Shown: positions 45,977 to 55,769, numbered from the stretch's first letter. The stretch: DNA of 64,000 nucleotides from Streptomyces zhaozhouensis (GCF_900230195.1 NZ_OCNE01000006.1:1-64000); one strand, 5' to 3'. The notes: generated by a model from the letters alone, not told the origin. Numbers and translations are program-made.

Positions 45977-46015
45977 CGGCCCTCCGGAGGCACCGGTCCG
46001 TGCCCCGGAGGGCCG
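45977..46015 (+). terminator. Hairpin between permease and kinase genes
   Basis: CGGCCCTCCGG (45977-45987) pairs with CCGGAGGGCCG (46005-46015); an inner GGCAC/GTGCC extends it. No U-tract. It may damp expression of the downstream kinase/regulator pair relative to the transporter. Confidence 0.6.
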
Positions 46016-46078
46016 CCGGGGCGGTGGTACCGCGCCCCCCGGATGAACGAGGTTGTCCAGAGGGGAAGGACCCGCTCG

Positions 46079-47416
46079 ATGCGCTTGCCACGTTGGTGGT
46101 CCAGGATGCGCCACTCCAGCCACCAGAGGCGCGTGCACGCCTACACGCGCAGCTCGCTGTACTTCGTCGCCCTCATGGAGCTGGTGTCGACCGCGTTGAT
46201 CCTGTTCAGCGCCAGTCCGCTGGACGGCGGTTGGGTGACGCTGGCGGTGTGTGTGCTGGTCACCCACCACACCCTGCTGATGCTCTTCACCACCAGGGAC
46301 GGCCTGGACCACTACCTCCACCAGGGCGAGCGGCCGGTGAAGCTGCTGATCTGGACGGGGTTCCTGACATGTGTCACCTCGCTGGTGGTGGGCGGGGGCA
46401 TCGCGCTGGACCTGCTCCCGGAGAAGGCCCTGCCCGTGGCGTTCCTCCTGTGCTCGTACTTCGGCGGGCCGGTGGCGCTGCTGGTCCCACTGCGGCGCAT
46501 GGCCCCCCAGCTGGCGGCGCCGCTCGTCTGCTGTCTGGTGGCCTTCGGCCTCCAGTGCCCGGGGATCACCGCGATCCTGGCGCTCGCGGTCGTGCAGTCG
46601 GTGGTGATGGTCCTGATCGGCGCCACCTTCCGCACCTCGGCCTGGACGCTGCGGGTGCTGGATCGGGTGGACGCCGCGCGCGAGACGGAGAAGCGGTTGG
46701 CGGTGGCGGAGGAGCGGCTGAGGTTCGGGCGTGACCTGCACGACGTGTTGGGGCGCAACCTGTCGGTCATCGCGTTGAAGAGCGAGCTGGCGGCGCAGCT
46801 GGCGCGGCGGGGTTCGCCGGCCGCCGTCGACCAGTTGGCCGAGGTGCAGCGGATCGCCCGGGAGTCGCAGCGGGAGATCAGGGAGGTGGTCCGGGGGTAC
46901 CGCCAGGTCGATCTGCGGGCCGAGCTGGCGGGCGCCCGCGGGGTGTTGGAGGCCGCGGACATCCGCTGCGCGCTGGTCGGGGTGGACTCGGTGGCGCCGG
47001 CGCTGTCGCCGAAGGCCGGCTCGGCGCTCGGCTGGGTGGTGCGGGAGGGCGTCACCAACGTGTTGCGGCACTCCTCCGCGGAGCTGTGCACCATCACGTT
47101 CGGCACCTCCCGGGACGGTAGGGCCGAGCTGTCCCTGGAGAACGACGGCGCGGTGGCGAGGGAGACCGCCGCCGCCGGGACGGGCACGGGGCTGGCGGGG
47201 CTGCGGGAGCGGCTGTCGGCGCTGGGCGGCACGCTGTCGGCGGAGCGCGCCGAGGGTGGGATCTTCCGGCTCACGGCGCGCGTTCCCCTGGATGCGGAGG
47301 ATTCCGGGCCGGACGCCCCCGTGGCGACGGGCGCGGAGCGGGTCGGCGCCGGGGACGCGGGCGAGGCGTGGGACGCGGGGAAGGCCGGGGACGTGGAGAG
47401 AGAGGTGCGGCGGTGA
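46079..47416 (+). CDS. Two-component sensor histidine kinase (HisKA_3, DesK-like)
   Basis: 445 residues. About five transmembrane helices (about 25-190) form the sensor with no large outer loop, as in DesK-type membrane-state sensors. The phosphoacceptor His221 is in FGRDLHDVLGRNLSVIAL. The ATPase domain has WVVREGVTNVLRHSSAE and GTGLAGLRERL. A low-complexity Gly/Ala/Asp tail (about 30 residues) closes it. ATG 46079 is preferred over 46043 because GGGGAAGGA stands before it. Its stop overlaps the regulator start (GTGA). Confidence 0.92.
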   Translation: MRLPRWWSRMRHSSHQRRVHAYTRSSLYFVALMELVSTALILFSASPLDGGWVTLAVCVLVTHHTLLMLFTTRDGLDHYLHQGERPVKLLIWTGFLTCVTSLVVGGGIALDLLPEKALPVAFLLCSYFGGPVALLVPLRRMAPQLAAPLVCCLVAFGLQCPGITAILALAVVQSVVMVLIGATFRTSAWTLRVLDRVDAARETEKRLAVAEERLRFGRDLHDVLGRNLSVIALKSELAAQLARRGSPAAVDQLAEVQRIARESQREIREVVRGYRQVDLRAELAGARGVLEAADIRCALVGVDSVAPALSPKAGSALGWVVREGVTNVLRHSSAELCTITFGTSRDGRAELSLENDGAVARETAAAGTGTGLAGLRERLSALGGTLSAERAEGGIFRLTARVPLDAEDSGPDAPVATGAERVGAGDAGEAWDAGKAGDVEREVRR

Positions 47417-48036
47417 GCGACGAGCGGTCGGTGATCCGGGTCCTGTTGGCCGACGACGAGCATCTGATCAGGGGAGCGCTGGCGGCCCTGCTGGCCCTGG
47501 AGGACGACCTGTTGGTGGTCGCCGAGGCCGCCTCGGGCCCCGAGGCGTTGGCGATGGCGCGCGCCCAGCGTCCCGATGTCGCCGTCCTCGACCTGGAGAT
47601 GCCCGGCGCGGACGGGGTCACCGTGGCGAACACGCTGCGCACGGACCTCCCCCGCTGCTCCATCATGATCGTCACCGGCCACGGCCGCCCCGGGCATCTC
47701 AAGCGGGCGTTGGCGGCCGGCGCGCGGGCGTTTCTCCCCAAGACGGTGTCGGCCCAGCGGCTCGGGGAGATCATCCGCGCGGTGCACGCGGGGGACCGCT
47801 ACATCGATCCGGAGCTGGCCGCCGACGCGATCAGCGCCGGGGACTCGCCGCTGACGGACCGGGAGGCGGAGCTGCTGGAGTTGGCGGCGGACGGGGCGCC
47901 GGTCGCGGAGATCGCGGAGCGGGCCGCGTTGGCGCCGGGCACGGTGCGGAACTACCTGTCCTCGGCCGTCGCCAAGCTCGACGCGGAGAACCGCCACGCG
48001 GCGGTGCGTCGTGCGCGGGAGCGGGGCTGGCTCTGA
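47413..48036 (+). CDS. Two-component response regulator, LuxR/NarL family
   Basis: 207 residues. Receiver domain with phosphoacceptor Asp60 (VAVLDLEMPG) and acidic pocket LLADDEH; C-terminal LuxR helix-turn-helix (LTDREAELLELAADG, then EIAERAALAPGTVRNYLSS). Partner of the kinase just upstream. By analogy with DesR it should activate the adjacent transporter; the inverted repeat at 44103-44124 is a plausible target. Confidence 0.93.
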   Translation: MSDERSVIRVLLADDEHLIRGALAALLALEDDLLVVAEAASGPEALAMARAQRPDVAVLDLEMPGADGVTVANTLRTDLPRCSIMIVTGHGRPGHLKRALAAGARAFLPKTVSAQRLGEIIRAVHAGDRYIDPELAADAISAGDSPLTDREAELLELAADGAPVAEIAERAALAPGTVRNYLSSAVAKLDAENRHAAVRRARERGWL

Positions 48037-48181
48037 GGGTTCCGGAAGTTCACCCCCGCGAGTGACACGGCGCCGAGGAGTCGGGCGGGTCTCCGGGGTC
48101 CGGTGCCGGGCGCCGGTGCGGGGCGCGCGGCCCCGCCCTCGGGCGGGCGGGGCGCGAAGTCACTCGGACGAGTGAGGAGGG

Positions 48182-49105
48182 TCAGGACCAGGCGTTGCCG
48201 GTGAGGAGTTGGTACGCCTCGGCGTAGCGCTCCCTGGTCTGCTCGACGACATGCTCGGGCAGCGGCGGGGGCGGGGTGTCGCCCCGGTGGTCCCAGTCGG
48301 CGGCCGGGGAGGTGAGCCAGTCGCGGATGTACTGCTTGTCGTAGGCGTGTTGGGGCTGTCCCGGCTGCCACTCGGACTTGCGCCAGAAGCGCGAGGAGTC
48401 CGGGGTGAGCACCTCGTCGGCGAGCACCAGCGGGCGTTCCGACTCCTCACCCTCGCCGTCCGCCGGCCGTCCGAACTCGAACTTGGTGTCCGCCAGGATC
48501 ACCCCGCGGTCCCGGGCGATGTCGCGGGCGCGGTGGTAGAGGGCCAGGGTGGTCTGCCGCAGTTGGGCGGCCGTCTCGGCGCCGACCCGGCGGGCGACCT
48601 CCTCGTAGGAGACGTTCTCGTCGTGCTCCCCGACGTCGGCCTTGGTCGCCGGGGTGAAGATCGGCGCCGGGAGTTCGGAGCCGTCCTCCAGTCCCTCGGG
48701 GAGGGCCAGTCCGCAGACGGTGCGGTGTTCGCGGTACTCGGCGAGGCCGGAGCCGGTGAGATAGCCGCGGGCGACGGCCTCGACCGGGACCATCTCCAAC
48801 GGCTGGCAAATCATGGTCCGCCCCGCCCAGTCCGCCGGCGCGCCCGGCGGCGGTTCGGTGCCCACGACATGGCCCGGCACCAGGTCGGCCACTTGGTCGA
48901 ACCACCACAGGGAGAGCCGGGTCAGGATGCGCCCCTTGTCGGGGATCTGGGTGCCGAGCACCCAGTCGTAGGCGGAGACCCGGTCGCTGGCGACCATGAC
49001 CAGTTCGCCGGCCTCGTTGCGGTAGAGGTCCCGCACCTTTCCGGTGTGCAGATGCACAAGCCCCGGGATCTCCAACGGCTCGGGTCGCTCGACGAATCCT
49101 GGCAC
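48182..49105 (-). CDS. purC: Phosphoribosylaminoimidazole-succinocarboxamide synthase (SAICAR synthetase)
   Basis: 307 residues, the long actinobacterial/yeast-type PurC. Step 8: CAIR plus aspartate plus ATP to SAICAR. Motifs: LVHLHTGKVRDLYR, MVASDRVSAYDWVL, VEAVARGYLTGSGLAEY, ILADTKFEFG and DEVLTPDSSRFW. GTG 49105 with RBS GGGAGG; the longer frame to 49183 is not conserved. A short hairpin TCACTCG/CGAGTGA (48160-48175) stands just past the stop, before the convergent response regulator. Confidence 0.97.
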   Translation of the reverse strand: MPGFVERPEPLEIPGLVHLHTGKVRDLYRNEAGELVMVASDRVSAYDWVLGTQIPDKGRILTRLSLWWFDQVADLVPGHVVGTEPPPGAPADWAGRTMICQPLEMVPVEAVARGYLTGSGLAEYREHRTVCGLALPEGLEDGSELPAPIFTPATKADVGEHDENVSYEEVARRVGAETAAQLRQTTLALYHRARDIARDRGVILADTKFEFGRPADGEGEESERPLVLADEVLTPDSSRFWRKSEWQPGQPQHAYDKQYIRDWLTSPAADWDHRGDTPPPPLPEHVVEQTRERYAEAYQLLTGNAWS

Positions 49106-49244
49106 TGCGCCTCCCGGGGCTCGGAGCGGAGGGAGGAAGGCCGGTCCTGGCCGTTCGTGCCCTTCCGCGTGGTCCATGGGCATTCTTCCGCAGCCGACGT
49201 CGTCGACCGCACCCGGGTGCGCGGCTCCCGCCGGCCTGCGCGGG

Positions 49245-50702
49245 TCAGTCGCGTTTGCAGATGCGATCCAGCAGATTGGCGGTCGCCCGGCGGATCACCC
49301 GGTCGATGTGCCCCGGCCTGGCCAGGGCAGGCGCCCAGGCGAAGGTGCCGGAGGCGAAGACCCAGGCACCGCTCGGCGCCTGGTAGAGGGAGGTCTGCTG
49401 GTGCCGCCGGACGCCGTTCTCGTCCTCGTACGGCGAGTGCGCCAGCAGCACCCGGTCGAGGGCGTCCGGCAGCGGCGTGCGCGGGAAGTAACGGTCCGCC
49501 TCGCCCGCGACCAGGCCCGGCAGTTCGCGCCCCTCGCGCACCCCCGTCGACTCCCACAGCCAGTGGTCGGCGTTGCGCACCACCAGCGGGTGCGGCCGGG
49601 GCACCCGCCCCGCGTACTGGATGCCGAGCAGCAACTGCTCCGGCTGCCCCTGCTCGCGCCAGAGCACCGCGCGCCCCGGCCCCTGCCGTTTGCGGCAGTG
49701 CAGCAGCCGGTCGGGGTCGCCCGAGGGGAGCGGGCCCAACCCGACCTGCCAGTACATGGAGTTGGCGGCGAGGAAGACCAGCGAGGTGCCGATCTCCCTG
49801 GCCTCCTCGACGGCCCGGCGCATCGGCACCGACCAGTACTCGTCGTGCCCGGAGAAGACCAGCCCCCGGTAGCGCGCCGCGTCCACGCGCCCCGCGTGCA
49901 GGTCGCGCGCCGTCGCGTACGAGAGGTCGTAGCCGTACCCCTCGGCCCAGCGGATGAAGTCGTAGGCGTGCCCGGCGTGCAGCGGCAGCCCCGCGCCCGC
50001 GTACGGCCGGTCGAAGGAGACGGCGACGGAGGCGTCCTGCTCGCCGAGGAGCCGGCCCGTCGCGTCCCAGCCGTGGTAGAGGCTGGCGCCTGAGCGGCCG
50101 TCCTCGGGGAAGAGGTTGTACGCCTGCCAGGTCACGTCGGGCAGCACCAGCAGCAGGTCGGCCGGCCGGTCGTCGCGCACGGCGAACGGGACATGGGAAC
50201 GGAACGCGCCGTCCGCCGTGGTCAACACCGCCACATGGGCCCCCGGTTGCCAGTCGGCGGGGACCTGGAGGCGCCAGGAGAGCCACCAGTGGTGGCACGA
50301 GGCCGTGCGCCCGGCGAGCAGCGGGTCGGACTGGCGGAGCCCGTTCAGCTTGGGGCTGCGCAGCAGTAACTGGGCGCCGTCGCCCGCGAAGTGGCCGATC
50401 CGGTAGACGTCGATGGTGAACTCCTGCGGCGGGTCGACCGTCACCCGGAAGTCCAGCGCCTGTCCCGGCGCGACCACGCCCTCGGAGGCGAACCCCTTGA
50501 TCTGGCAGCCCACGTCGTCGGCGGTGCGCGGCCCGTAGGGCCCGGAGTCGACGCGCTGGGACGGCAGCGCGTACCCGGCGTCGTAGAAGTGCCCCTCGCT
50601 GGACCGCAGCCAGGGCAACGGGCCCTGCCCGTAAGGATCGGAGACCGCGTGGGAGAGCGTCGCCACCTCCCAGCGGCGAATGCGCCCGTTGCTCTCGTCC
50701 AA
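49245..50702 (-). CDS. N,N-dimethylformamidase large-subunit-like protein
   Basis: About 485 residues. Resembles the C-terminal N6827/PF20254-type domain of the N,N-dimethylformamidase large subunit: an N-terminal beta-sandwich (FASEGVVAPGQALDFRVTVD, YRIGHFAGDGAQLLLRSP), then a GATase-like part with LLLVLPDVTWQAYNLFPEDG, DFIRWAEGYGYDLSY, LVFSGHDEYWSVPMRRA and FASGTFAWAPAL. No small subunit gene is adjacent, so amidase activity on DMF is unlikely to be the role; substrate unknown. Start uncertain: TTG 50702 is preceded by GGGAGGGGAGC, GTG 50666 is alternative. Lies 139 nt upstream of purC on the same strand. Confidence 0.75.
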   Translation of the reverse strand: MDESNGRIRRWEVATLSHAVSDPYGQGPLPWLRSSEGHFYDAGYALPSQRVDSGPYGPRTADDVGCQIKGFASEGVVAPGQALDFRVTVDPPQEFTIDVYRIGHFAGDGAQLLLRSPKLNGLRQSDPLLAGRTASCHHWWLSWRLQVPADWQPGAHVAVLTTADGAFRSHVPFAVRDDRPADLLLVLPDVTWQAYNLFPEDGRSGASLYHGWDATGRLLGEQDASVAVSFDRPYAGAGLPLHAGHAYDFIRWAEGYGYDLSYATARDLHAGRVDAARYRGLVFSGHDEYWSVPMRRAVEEAREIGTSLVFLAANSMYWQVGLGPLPSGDPDRLLHCRKRQGPGRAVLWREQGQPEQLLLGIQYAGRVPRPHPLVVRNADHWLWESTGVREGRELPGLVAGEADRYFPRTPLPDALDRVLLAHSPYEDENGVRRHQQTSLYQAPSGAWVFASGTFAWAPALARPGHIDRVIRRATANLLDRICKRD

Positions 50703-50962
50703 GCTCCCCTCCCTGCACCCGCGGTGTGGTCGTGCCGGAACCCAGCACATCACATATGGCGAGCGTACGGTCACCGTTTGTCGTGTGGTTGACCGTTGCG
50801 TGATACGCGGGCCGCCGGCGCGGCCGGATCGCGTCGCCTCCGTCGCGGTCGCGCCCCGTCGACTTCCGGCGGAACGGCCCCGGGCGCCCGCCGCGCGGGG
50901 CGAGGAGGCACCGCGACGCCGTCGGCCCGGGGTTGCCCCGGCGGTGCGCAACCCACCGGGGC

Positions 50963-52507
50963 TCAGACCAGCCGCACCGGCTTGTCCGCGCGGACGCCCG
51001 CCGCCACCAGCCAGTCGCGCAACGGCGTCGCGTCGCCGTCCTCGACGAGGGTGTGGACCGTGGTGGTCAGGTCCGGGACGGCGCCGCCCGCCGTGCGCAG
51101 CACCGGCCCGTCCAGCCAGTCGAGCCCCGGCGAGGCACCCGCCGTGTCCGCCGCCGCGCAGCAGACCGCCGCGGCCACGTGGTCCACCAGCGACTCCCGC
51201 CGCCCGCGCGGCGGTTGCGGGGGAAGGGGCAGCGGCCCCTGCCGCGCGTCGCCGGCCGGCCAGGGGCGCGGCGCGCGCGCCGCCTCCGCCCTCGCCGCGT
51301 CGGCGCTGAGCCGCGCGGCCAGCGCGTCCGTGCCGCCTTCGGCCGCCGCCGCCTCGGCCAGGCCGTGCAGCGCGCGCGCCAGCGTGGGCGTCTCCGTGGC
51401 GTCCAGCGCCCGGAAGAGGCGGAACGCGCGGTCGCGCCAGACCCGGTCGACGACCTCGTCCGGGTAGGCGGGCCACTCCACGGGGGCCCAGCCGTCTCCC
51501 CCGTCGACCGGCAGCCCGTGGAAGATCCGCGCGGCCAGCAGCGACACCTCGCGGTCCACGTCGCCGGGACGTTCCAGCAGATCGCAGGCCGGGCGCTGGC
51601 CGAGCCGCGCGGCGAAGCCCTGGGCCAGCCGGTCCCTGCTGGACAGCTCGGTGAGCGCCGCCGCGACCCCGGCGTCCAGGCCGCTCGGCCAGCGCCCGGT
51701 GCGCCAGGCAGGCAACGCGACCCGCGTCAACAGCCGGTCCCAGCCCGCGTAGGCGAGCCCGACCTGCTCCTGGGCGAGCGTGCGCAGCCCCTGGTCGACG
51801 TCCCTGGCACGGGCGGCCGACGCGGCGGCGACGCCGCGCTCCATCCCGGCCGAGTGGCCGGCCGCGGCCGCCAGCAGCCGGCGGGCCAGCCAGCCGGCGG
51901 CCACGGCGAGCGGCGCCGCGGCCGGCCGCAGCCCCTCGGCGCGGCCGGCCGCCGCGTCCCAGGCGCGCAGACAGCGGCGGGCCGAGGCGATGTCGGGGTG
52001 GGCGGCGGGGCCCGTGCCGGCGACCACGGGCGCCAGCAGCGCCCGCAGCTCGCCGACCCGCAGCCACCACAGGAACGGGGAGCCGATGACCAGCGTCGGC
52101 GCGGTCGGAGCCGCGCGGAGCGCGGGGCCGACCGGCTCCTCCAACCAGCTGTCGCAGTCGGGGGTGAGCGCGATCGCGCCGGGACGCGGCACGTCCAGCT
52201 GCGCCGCCAGCTCGACTATCAGCCGGTGCAGCGCGGGCGCCGCCGGCTCGGGCAGCGGGACGCTGGGCGTCGGCGCCTGCGGCGCGGTGGCGACCCGCGC
52301 GGCCAGCGCGCCGGCGAGGACGAGCACCGCGGCGGCGAACGCGGCCGCCGTCCAGAGGAACGCCGAGGGGGCGCCCACCACCGCCAGCACGACGGCCACG
52401 GCCGCCGGCGTCAGGGCCAGCGCCAGCGCCGTGTTGCGCACCCGCAGCACGGCCAGCGCGTGATCCCGCGCGGAGTATGTGGGGTTACGCGCCTCGCGCT
52501 GCACCAT
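50963..52507 (-). CDS. Membrane protein resembling an M48 metallopeptidase that lost its zinc site
   Basis: 514 residues. Two N-terminal transmembrane helices (about 28-48, 50-70), then a segment matching the M48 layout: LDVPRPGAIALTPDCDSWLE and PTLVIGSPFLWWLRVGELRA. Where M48 enzymes have HExxH (usually LAHELAH) this protein reads LAPVVAGTG, so it cannot bind zinc. The rest is Ala/Arg-rich and helical (about 190-490). It could be a pseudoprotease with a scaffold role. The comparison is by eye and needs a profile test. GTG or ATG start at 52507 (MVQREARNPTYSARDHAL). Function unknown. Confidence 0.6.
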   Translation of the reverse strand: MVQREARNPTYSARDHALAVLRVRNTALALALTPAAVAVVLAVVGAPSAFLWTAAAFAAAVLVLAGALAARVATAPQAPTPSVPLPEPAAPALHRLIVELAAQLDVPRPGAIALTPDCDSWLEEPVGPALRAAPTAPTLVIGSPFLWWLRVGELRALLAPVVAGTGPAAHPDIASARRCLRAWDAAAGRAEGLRPAAAPLAVAAGWLARRLLAAAAGHSAGMERGVAAASAARARDVDQGLRTLAQEQVGLAYAGWDRLLTRVALPAWRTGRWPSGLDAGVAAALTELSSRDRLAQGFAARLGQRPACDLLERPGDVDREVSLLAARIFHGLPVDGGDGWAPVEWPAYPDEVVDRVWRDRAFRLFRALDATETPTLARALHGLAEAAAAEGGTDALAARLSADAARAEAARAPRPWPAGDARQGPLPLPPQPPRGRRESLVDHVAAAVCCAAADTAGASPGLDWLDGPVLRTAGGAVPDLTTTVHTLVEDGDATPLRDWLVAAGVRADKPVRLV

Positions 52508-52702
52508 GCCCGACCCTCCGCCGTTTGTCCGCTGTCGTCCCCTTCTCCCACTGTGACACCGGGGACCGACAGCGCAAGGCGCGCTGCGCCGAACGCCTGA
52601 GGGGCCGGTGGGTGGGGTCGACGACGTTGCGCCGCCCGGTAGTTGGGCGTGCGCCGCACCCTAGTGCGGTGCGGCGGGCGCGTCAGCCGGACCGAGCATC
52701 GG

Positions 52703-53974
52703 TCACTCGATGGTGGGGCTTTGGTCAGAGGCCGCCCGCGCGGCGATGTCCGTGCGGTGCTGCGCACCGGCCAGCCGGATCCGGCCCACCGCCCGGTAGG
52801 CGCGGTCCCTGGCCTCGGTGAGGTCCGCGCCCAGCGCGGTCACGGAGAGCACGCGCCCGCCGGCGGAGACGACGCGGCCCGCCTCGTCCAGCCGGGTGCC
52901 GGCGTGCAGCACGTGCACGGCGGGGGCGTCCTCGGCGGCGACGGCCTCCAGCCCCTCGACCGGGTCGCCCGTGCGGGGGGCCGCCGGGTAACCCTCGGAC
53001 GCGATCACCACGGTGACGGCGGCGCCGTCCGACCAGCGCAGCGGCGGGAAGGCGGCCAACTCGCCGGTCGCCGCCGCGTGCAGCAGCCCGGCCAGCGGGG
53101 TCTCCAGCCGGGCCAGCACGACCTGGGTCTCCGGGTCGCCGAACCGCGCGTTGAACTCCACCACCCGCACCCCGCGCGAGGTCAACGCGAGGCCCGCGTA
53201 GAGCAGCCCGGAGAACGGGGTGCCGCGGCGGCGCAACTCGGCCACCGTGGGCCGCAGCACCGTGTCGAGCACCTGCTCGGTGAGCCCGGGGTCGGCCCAG
53301 GGCAGCGGCGTGTAGGCGCCCATGCCACCGGTGTTGGGGCCCCGGTCACCGTCGAGCGCGCGCTTGAAGTCCTGGGCGGGGGTCAGCGGGACGACCGTCT
53401 CGCCGTCGGTGACGGCGAAGAGCGAGACCTCGGGGCCGTCCAGATACTCCTCGATCACCACCCGCTCGCAGCCGCGCGCGTGCGCCCTGGCCTCGGCGAG
53501 GTCGTCGGTGACGACCACGCCCTTGCCGGCGGCGAGTCCGTCGTCCTTGACGACGTAGGGCGGGCCGAAGGCGTCCAGTGCCGCGTCGGCCTCGGCCGGG
53601 GTGGCGCACACGTGGGAGCGGGCGGTGGGCACGCCGGCCGCCGCCATCACCTCCTTGGCGAACGCCTTGCTCCCCTCCAGCCTGGCCGCCTCGGCGCCGG
53701 GCCCGAAGACCGGCAGGCCCGCCGCGCGCACCGCGTCCGCGACCCCGGCGACCAGCGGCGCCTCGGGGCCGACCACCACCAGCTCGGCGCCGAGCCCGAG
53801 GGCCAGCTCCGCGACGGCCGAGCCGTCGAGCTGGTCGACCGGGTGGCAGGTCGCCGACGCGGCGATGCCGGCGTTGCCCGGCGCGCAGTGCAGCTCGGTG
53901 ACGGCGGGGTCGCGGGAGAGGGCGTGACACAGGGCGTGTTCGCGGGCGCCGCCGCCGATGACGAGGATTCTCAC
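52703..53974 (-). CDS. purD: Phosphoribosylamine-glycine ligase (GAR synthetase)
   Basis: 423 residues. Step 2 of purine synthesis. Opens [21 protein letters not shown]-grasp features [30 protein letters not shown], the PurD signature [14 protein letters not shown] and [17 protein letters not shown]. Normal length. GTG 53974. Upstream on the same strand are an unknown gene and a GntR regulator; the 135-nt gap before purD leaves room for its own promoter. Confidence 0.97.
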   Translation of the reverse strand: MRILVIGGGAREHALCHALSRDPAVTELHCAPGNAGIAASATCHPVDQLDGSAVAELALGLGAELVVVGPEAPLVAGVADAVRAAGLPVFGPGAEAARLEGSKAFAKEVMAAAGVPTARSHVCATPAEADAALDAFGPPYVVKDDGLAAGKGVVVTDDLAEARAHARGCERVVIEEYLDGPEVSLFAVTDGETVVPLTPAQDFKRALDGDRGPNTGGMGAYTPLPWADPGLTEQVLDTVLRPTVAELRRRGTPFSGLLYAGLALTSRGVRVVEFNARFGDPETQVVLARLETPLAGLLHAAATGELAAFPPLRWSDGAAVTVVIASEGYPAAPRTGDPVEGLEAVAAEDAPAVHVLHAGTRLDEAGRVVSAGGRVLSVTALGADLTEARDRAYRAVGRIRLAGAQHRTDIAARAASDQSPTIE

Positions 53975-54109
53975 GCGGGCAGCCTAACCGCGCCGTCCGA
54001 GGGCCGGGCGCCCCCGTCCACCACCCGGAACGTGAACGGAGTGAACGGCGCGCGCACGGTGCGGCCCGCGCGACCTCGCGCGTGAGACGCCGGGCACCGG
54101 GCACCGGGC

Positions 54110-54772
54110 TCAGCTGAAGACGATCATCGACCCCTGCGCCAGGCTCCGCGTCGCCGCCGCGTGCAGCCCGAGCCAGACGTGACGTTCCCGCGCGAAGGGA
54201 CCGCCGCCCTCGACCGGCCCCGCCGCCGGCTCGTCCAGCCGGGTCGGGCGGCTCGGCGGGGTGGGCGGGGCCGGCGGGTTGGCGGGGTCGATCTCCAGCG
54301 CGGGCGCGACCAGTTCCAGCTCGCGCAGCAGACCGTGGCTGGAGCCGAGCGGCCCGCCGCCCGCCATCAACGCGTCGTTGACCAGCGGCTGCGGGAAGTC
54401 GACCGGCAGATAGGCGCCGGCGTGGTCGAAGTGCCACACCAGGTGCGCCTGCTGCGCGCCGCTCTCGAACATCTCCAGCAACTGCTGGTAGTCGCCGTCC
54501 AGCGCGTTCGCCGGCGTCACCGGAAGTCCGCTGCGCTGGAGCAGATAGGCGCGGCGCAGCAGGTGGAGCGCGGTGTAGTCGAAGCCGGCCACCGGCGCGA
54601 CCTCGCCGACCATCCCCGGCACGTAGCCGAAGACCGGCACCGGCGGCAGCCCGGCGTCCGTCAGGGCCCGGTCGTACTCGGCGATCTCCTCGGCGAACGG
54701 ATTGTCCGGGCTGTGGCACAGGACGTCAACGAGGGGGACCAACCACAGGTCACAGGCCACGTACGGGCTCAC
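54110..54772 (-). CDS. Conserved hypothetical protein downstream of the GntR gene
   Basis: 220 residues, cytoplasmic, no recognised family. Starts SPYVACDLWLVPLVDVLCHS; middle GFDYTALHLLRRAYLLQRSG; a Pro-rich stretch (ANPPAPPTPPSRPTRLDEPA) precedes a conserved-looking end (HVWLGLHAAATRSLAQGSMI). GTG 54772 lies 13 nt after the GntR stop, so the two genes form an operon. Confidence 0.7.
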   Translation of the reverse strand: MSPYVACDLWLVPLVDVLCHSPDNPFAEEIAEYDRALTDAGLPPVPVFGYVPGMVGEVAPVAGFDYTALHLLRRAYLLQRSGLPVTPANALDGDYQQLLEMFESGAQQAHLVWHFDHAGAYLPVDFPQPLVNDALMAGGGPLGSSHGLLRELELVAPALEIDPANPPAPPTPPSRPTRLDEPAAGPVEGGGPFARERHVWLGLHAAATRSLAQGSMIVFS

Positions 54773-54785
54773 TTCCGGTCCGGCG

Positions 54786-55445
54786 TCAGGGCCCGCCGAG
54801 TTCGGCGGCAAGAGCCAGGATGTGCGACCGGTACTCACAGAGCAACTGTCCGGCCTCCGCGAGGTCGCCCGTCTCGATGGCGTCGGCGAGCGGCAGATGG
54901 CCGGCCCACAGCCGCCCGGCGAGGCGTTCCCCACCGCGCAGCCGGGGAACGAGGAAGGCCCAGCAGCGCACCCGCAGCCGGTCGAGGAACTCGCCGACGT
55001 GCGGGTTGTCCAGGAGCGCGTCCAACTCCCGCCAGTAGCGCAGGTCGTAGGCGATCAGGATGTCCAGGTCCCCGGCGAGGGCGGCCTGTCGGGCGGCGAC
55101 CGCGCGGCGACGGATCGAGGTGAACGCGTCCCCCGCCTCCCGCCGCCGGGCTAACAGGGGGTTGCGGTGGAGGACGCCGTCGCTGACCAACGCCAGGGCC
55201 TCGACCATCTGTTGGAAGTCGGTCAGGGTCAGCTGCTTGATCCGGTAGCCGCGGTGCTGCTCCACCTCCAGCAGTCCCTGCGCCGACAGGTCGACCAGCG
55301 CCTCGCGCACCGGAGTGGCCGAGACCCCGTACTGTTCGGCGATCTCCCGAACGGTGAACTCGGCGTCGGGTGCGAGGCGCCCGGCGAGTATCTCCTCGCG
55401 CAGGGCCTCCGCCAGCTGCTCTCGCAGGGTGCTGCGTTGAATCAC
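54786..55445 (-). CDS. GntR-family transcriptional regulator (FCD type)
   Basis: 219 residues. N-terminal winged helix: LREQLAEALREEILAGRLAP, then VREIAEQYGVSATPVREALV. The C-terminal half is an all-helical FCD/FadR ligand domain (RNPLLARRREAGDAFTSIRR, DLRYWRELDALLDNPHVGEF) with Asp/His positions suited to a metal-bound carboxylate ligand. Ligand unknown. Start: GTG 55445 gives the typical GntR opening (VIQRSTLREQ); GTG 55466 would add seven residues. Possibly regulates its operon and perhaps purD. Confidence 0.85.
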   Translation of the reverse strand: MIQRSTLREQLAEALREEILAGRLAPDAEFTVREIAEQYGVSATPVREALVDLSAQGLLEVEQHRGYRIKQLTLTDFQQMVEALALVSDGVLHRNPLLARRREAGDAFTSIRRRAVAARQAALAGDLDILIAYDLRYWRELDALLDNPHVGEFLDRLRVRCWAFLVPRLRGGERLAGRLWAGHLPLADAIETGDLAEAGQLLCEYRSHILALAAELGGP

Positions 55446-55466
55446 GGCAGCCCAGACTACCTTCAC

Positions 55467-55769
55467 CCGTTCGACCGGCGGCTGTCATAATCGCCCGCCC
55501 CGCACGCCACCGCTTCCCCCGCCGCCGGCAGCCCCGCTGAACGGCACTCCCGCGCCGGCGCGCACCGCGGCCCTCCACGCGCCCCCGCACCCGCCGCACG
55601 CCCCCTGTCGCACCGTGCCCGCACCCGTGCCCCCACCCGGGTCCGAGGGTGTCCGCTGGTGGCCAGAAAGCCCCCGTCCTCGGTGGTGAACCGGCGTGTG
55701 CGGGGCGCGCTTTGACCTCTATCCTCAGGGTAGGGAACCAATGTCGTCACCGGGGGAGTCTGTTTCCAC
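55467..55769. promoter_or_regulatory. Divergent region between GntR gene and first Ser/Thr kinase
   Basis: 303 nt, C-rich in the first half, no gene. A near-perfect inverted repeat CTATCCT-C-AGGGTAG (55719-55733) stands 37 nt before the kinase ATG and may be an operator. Confidence 0.45.

Noticed and set aside
55719..55733. CTATCCT-C-AGGGTAG as a firm operator
   Set aside because: One mismatch and no known regulator; kept only as a note in the intergenic entry.
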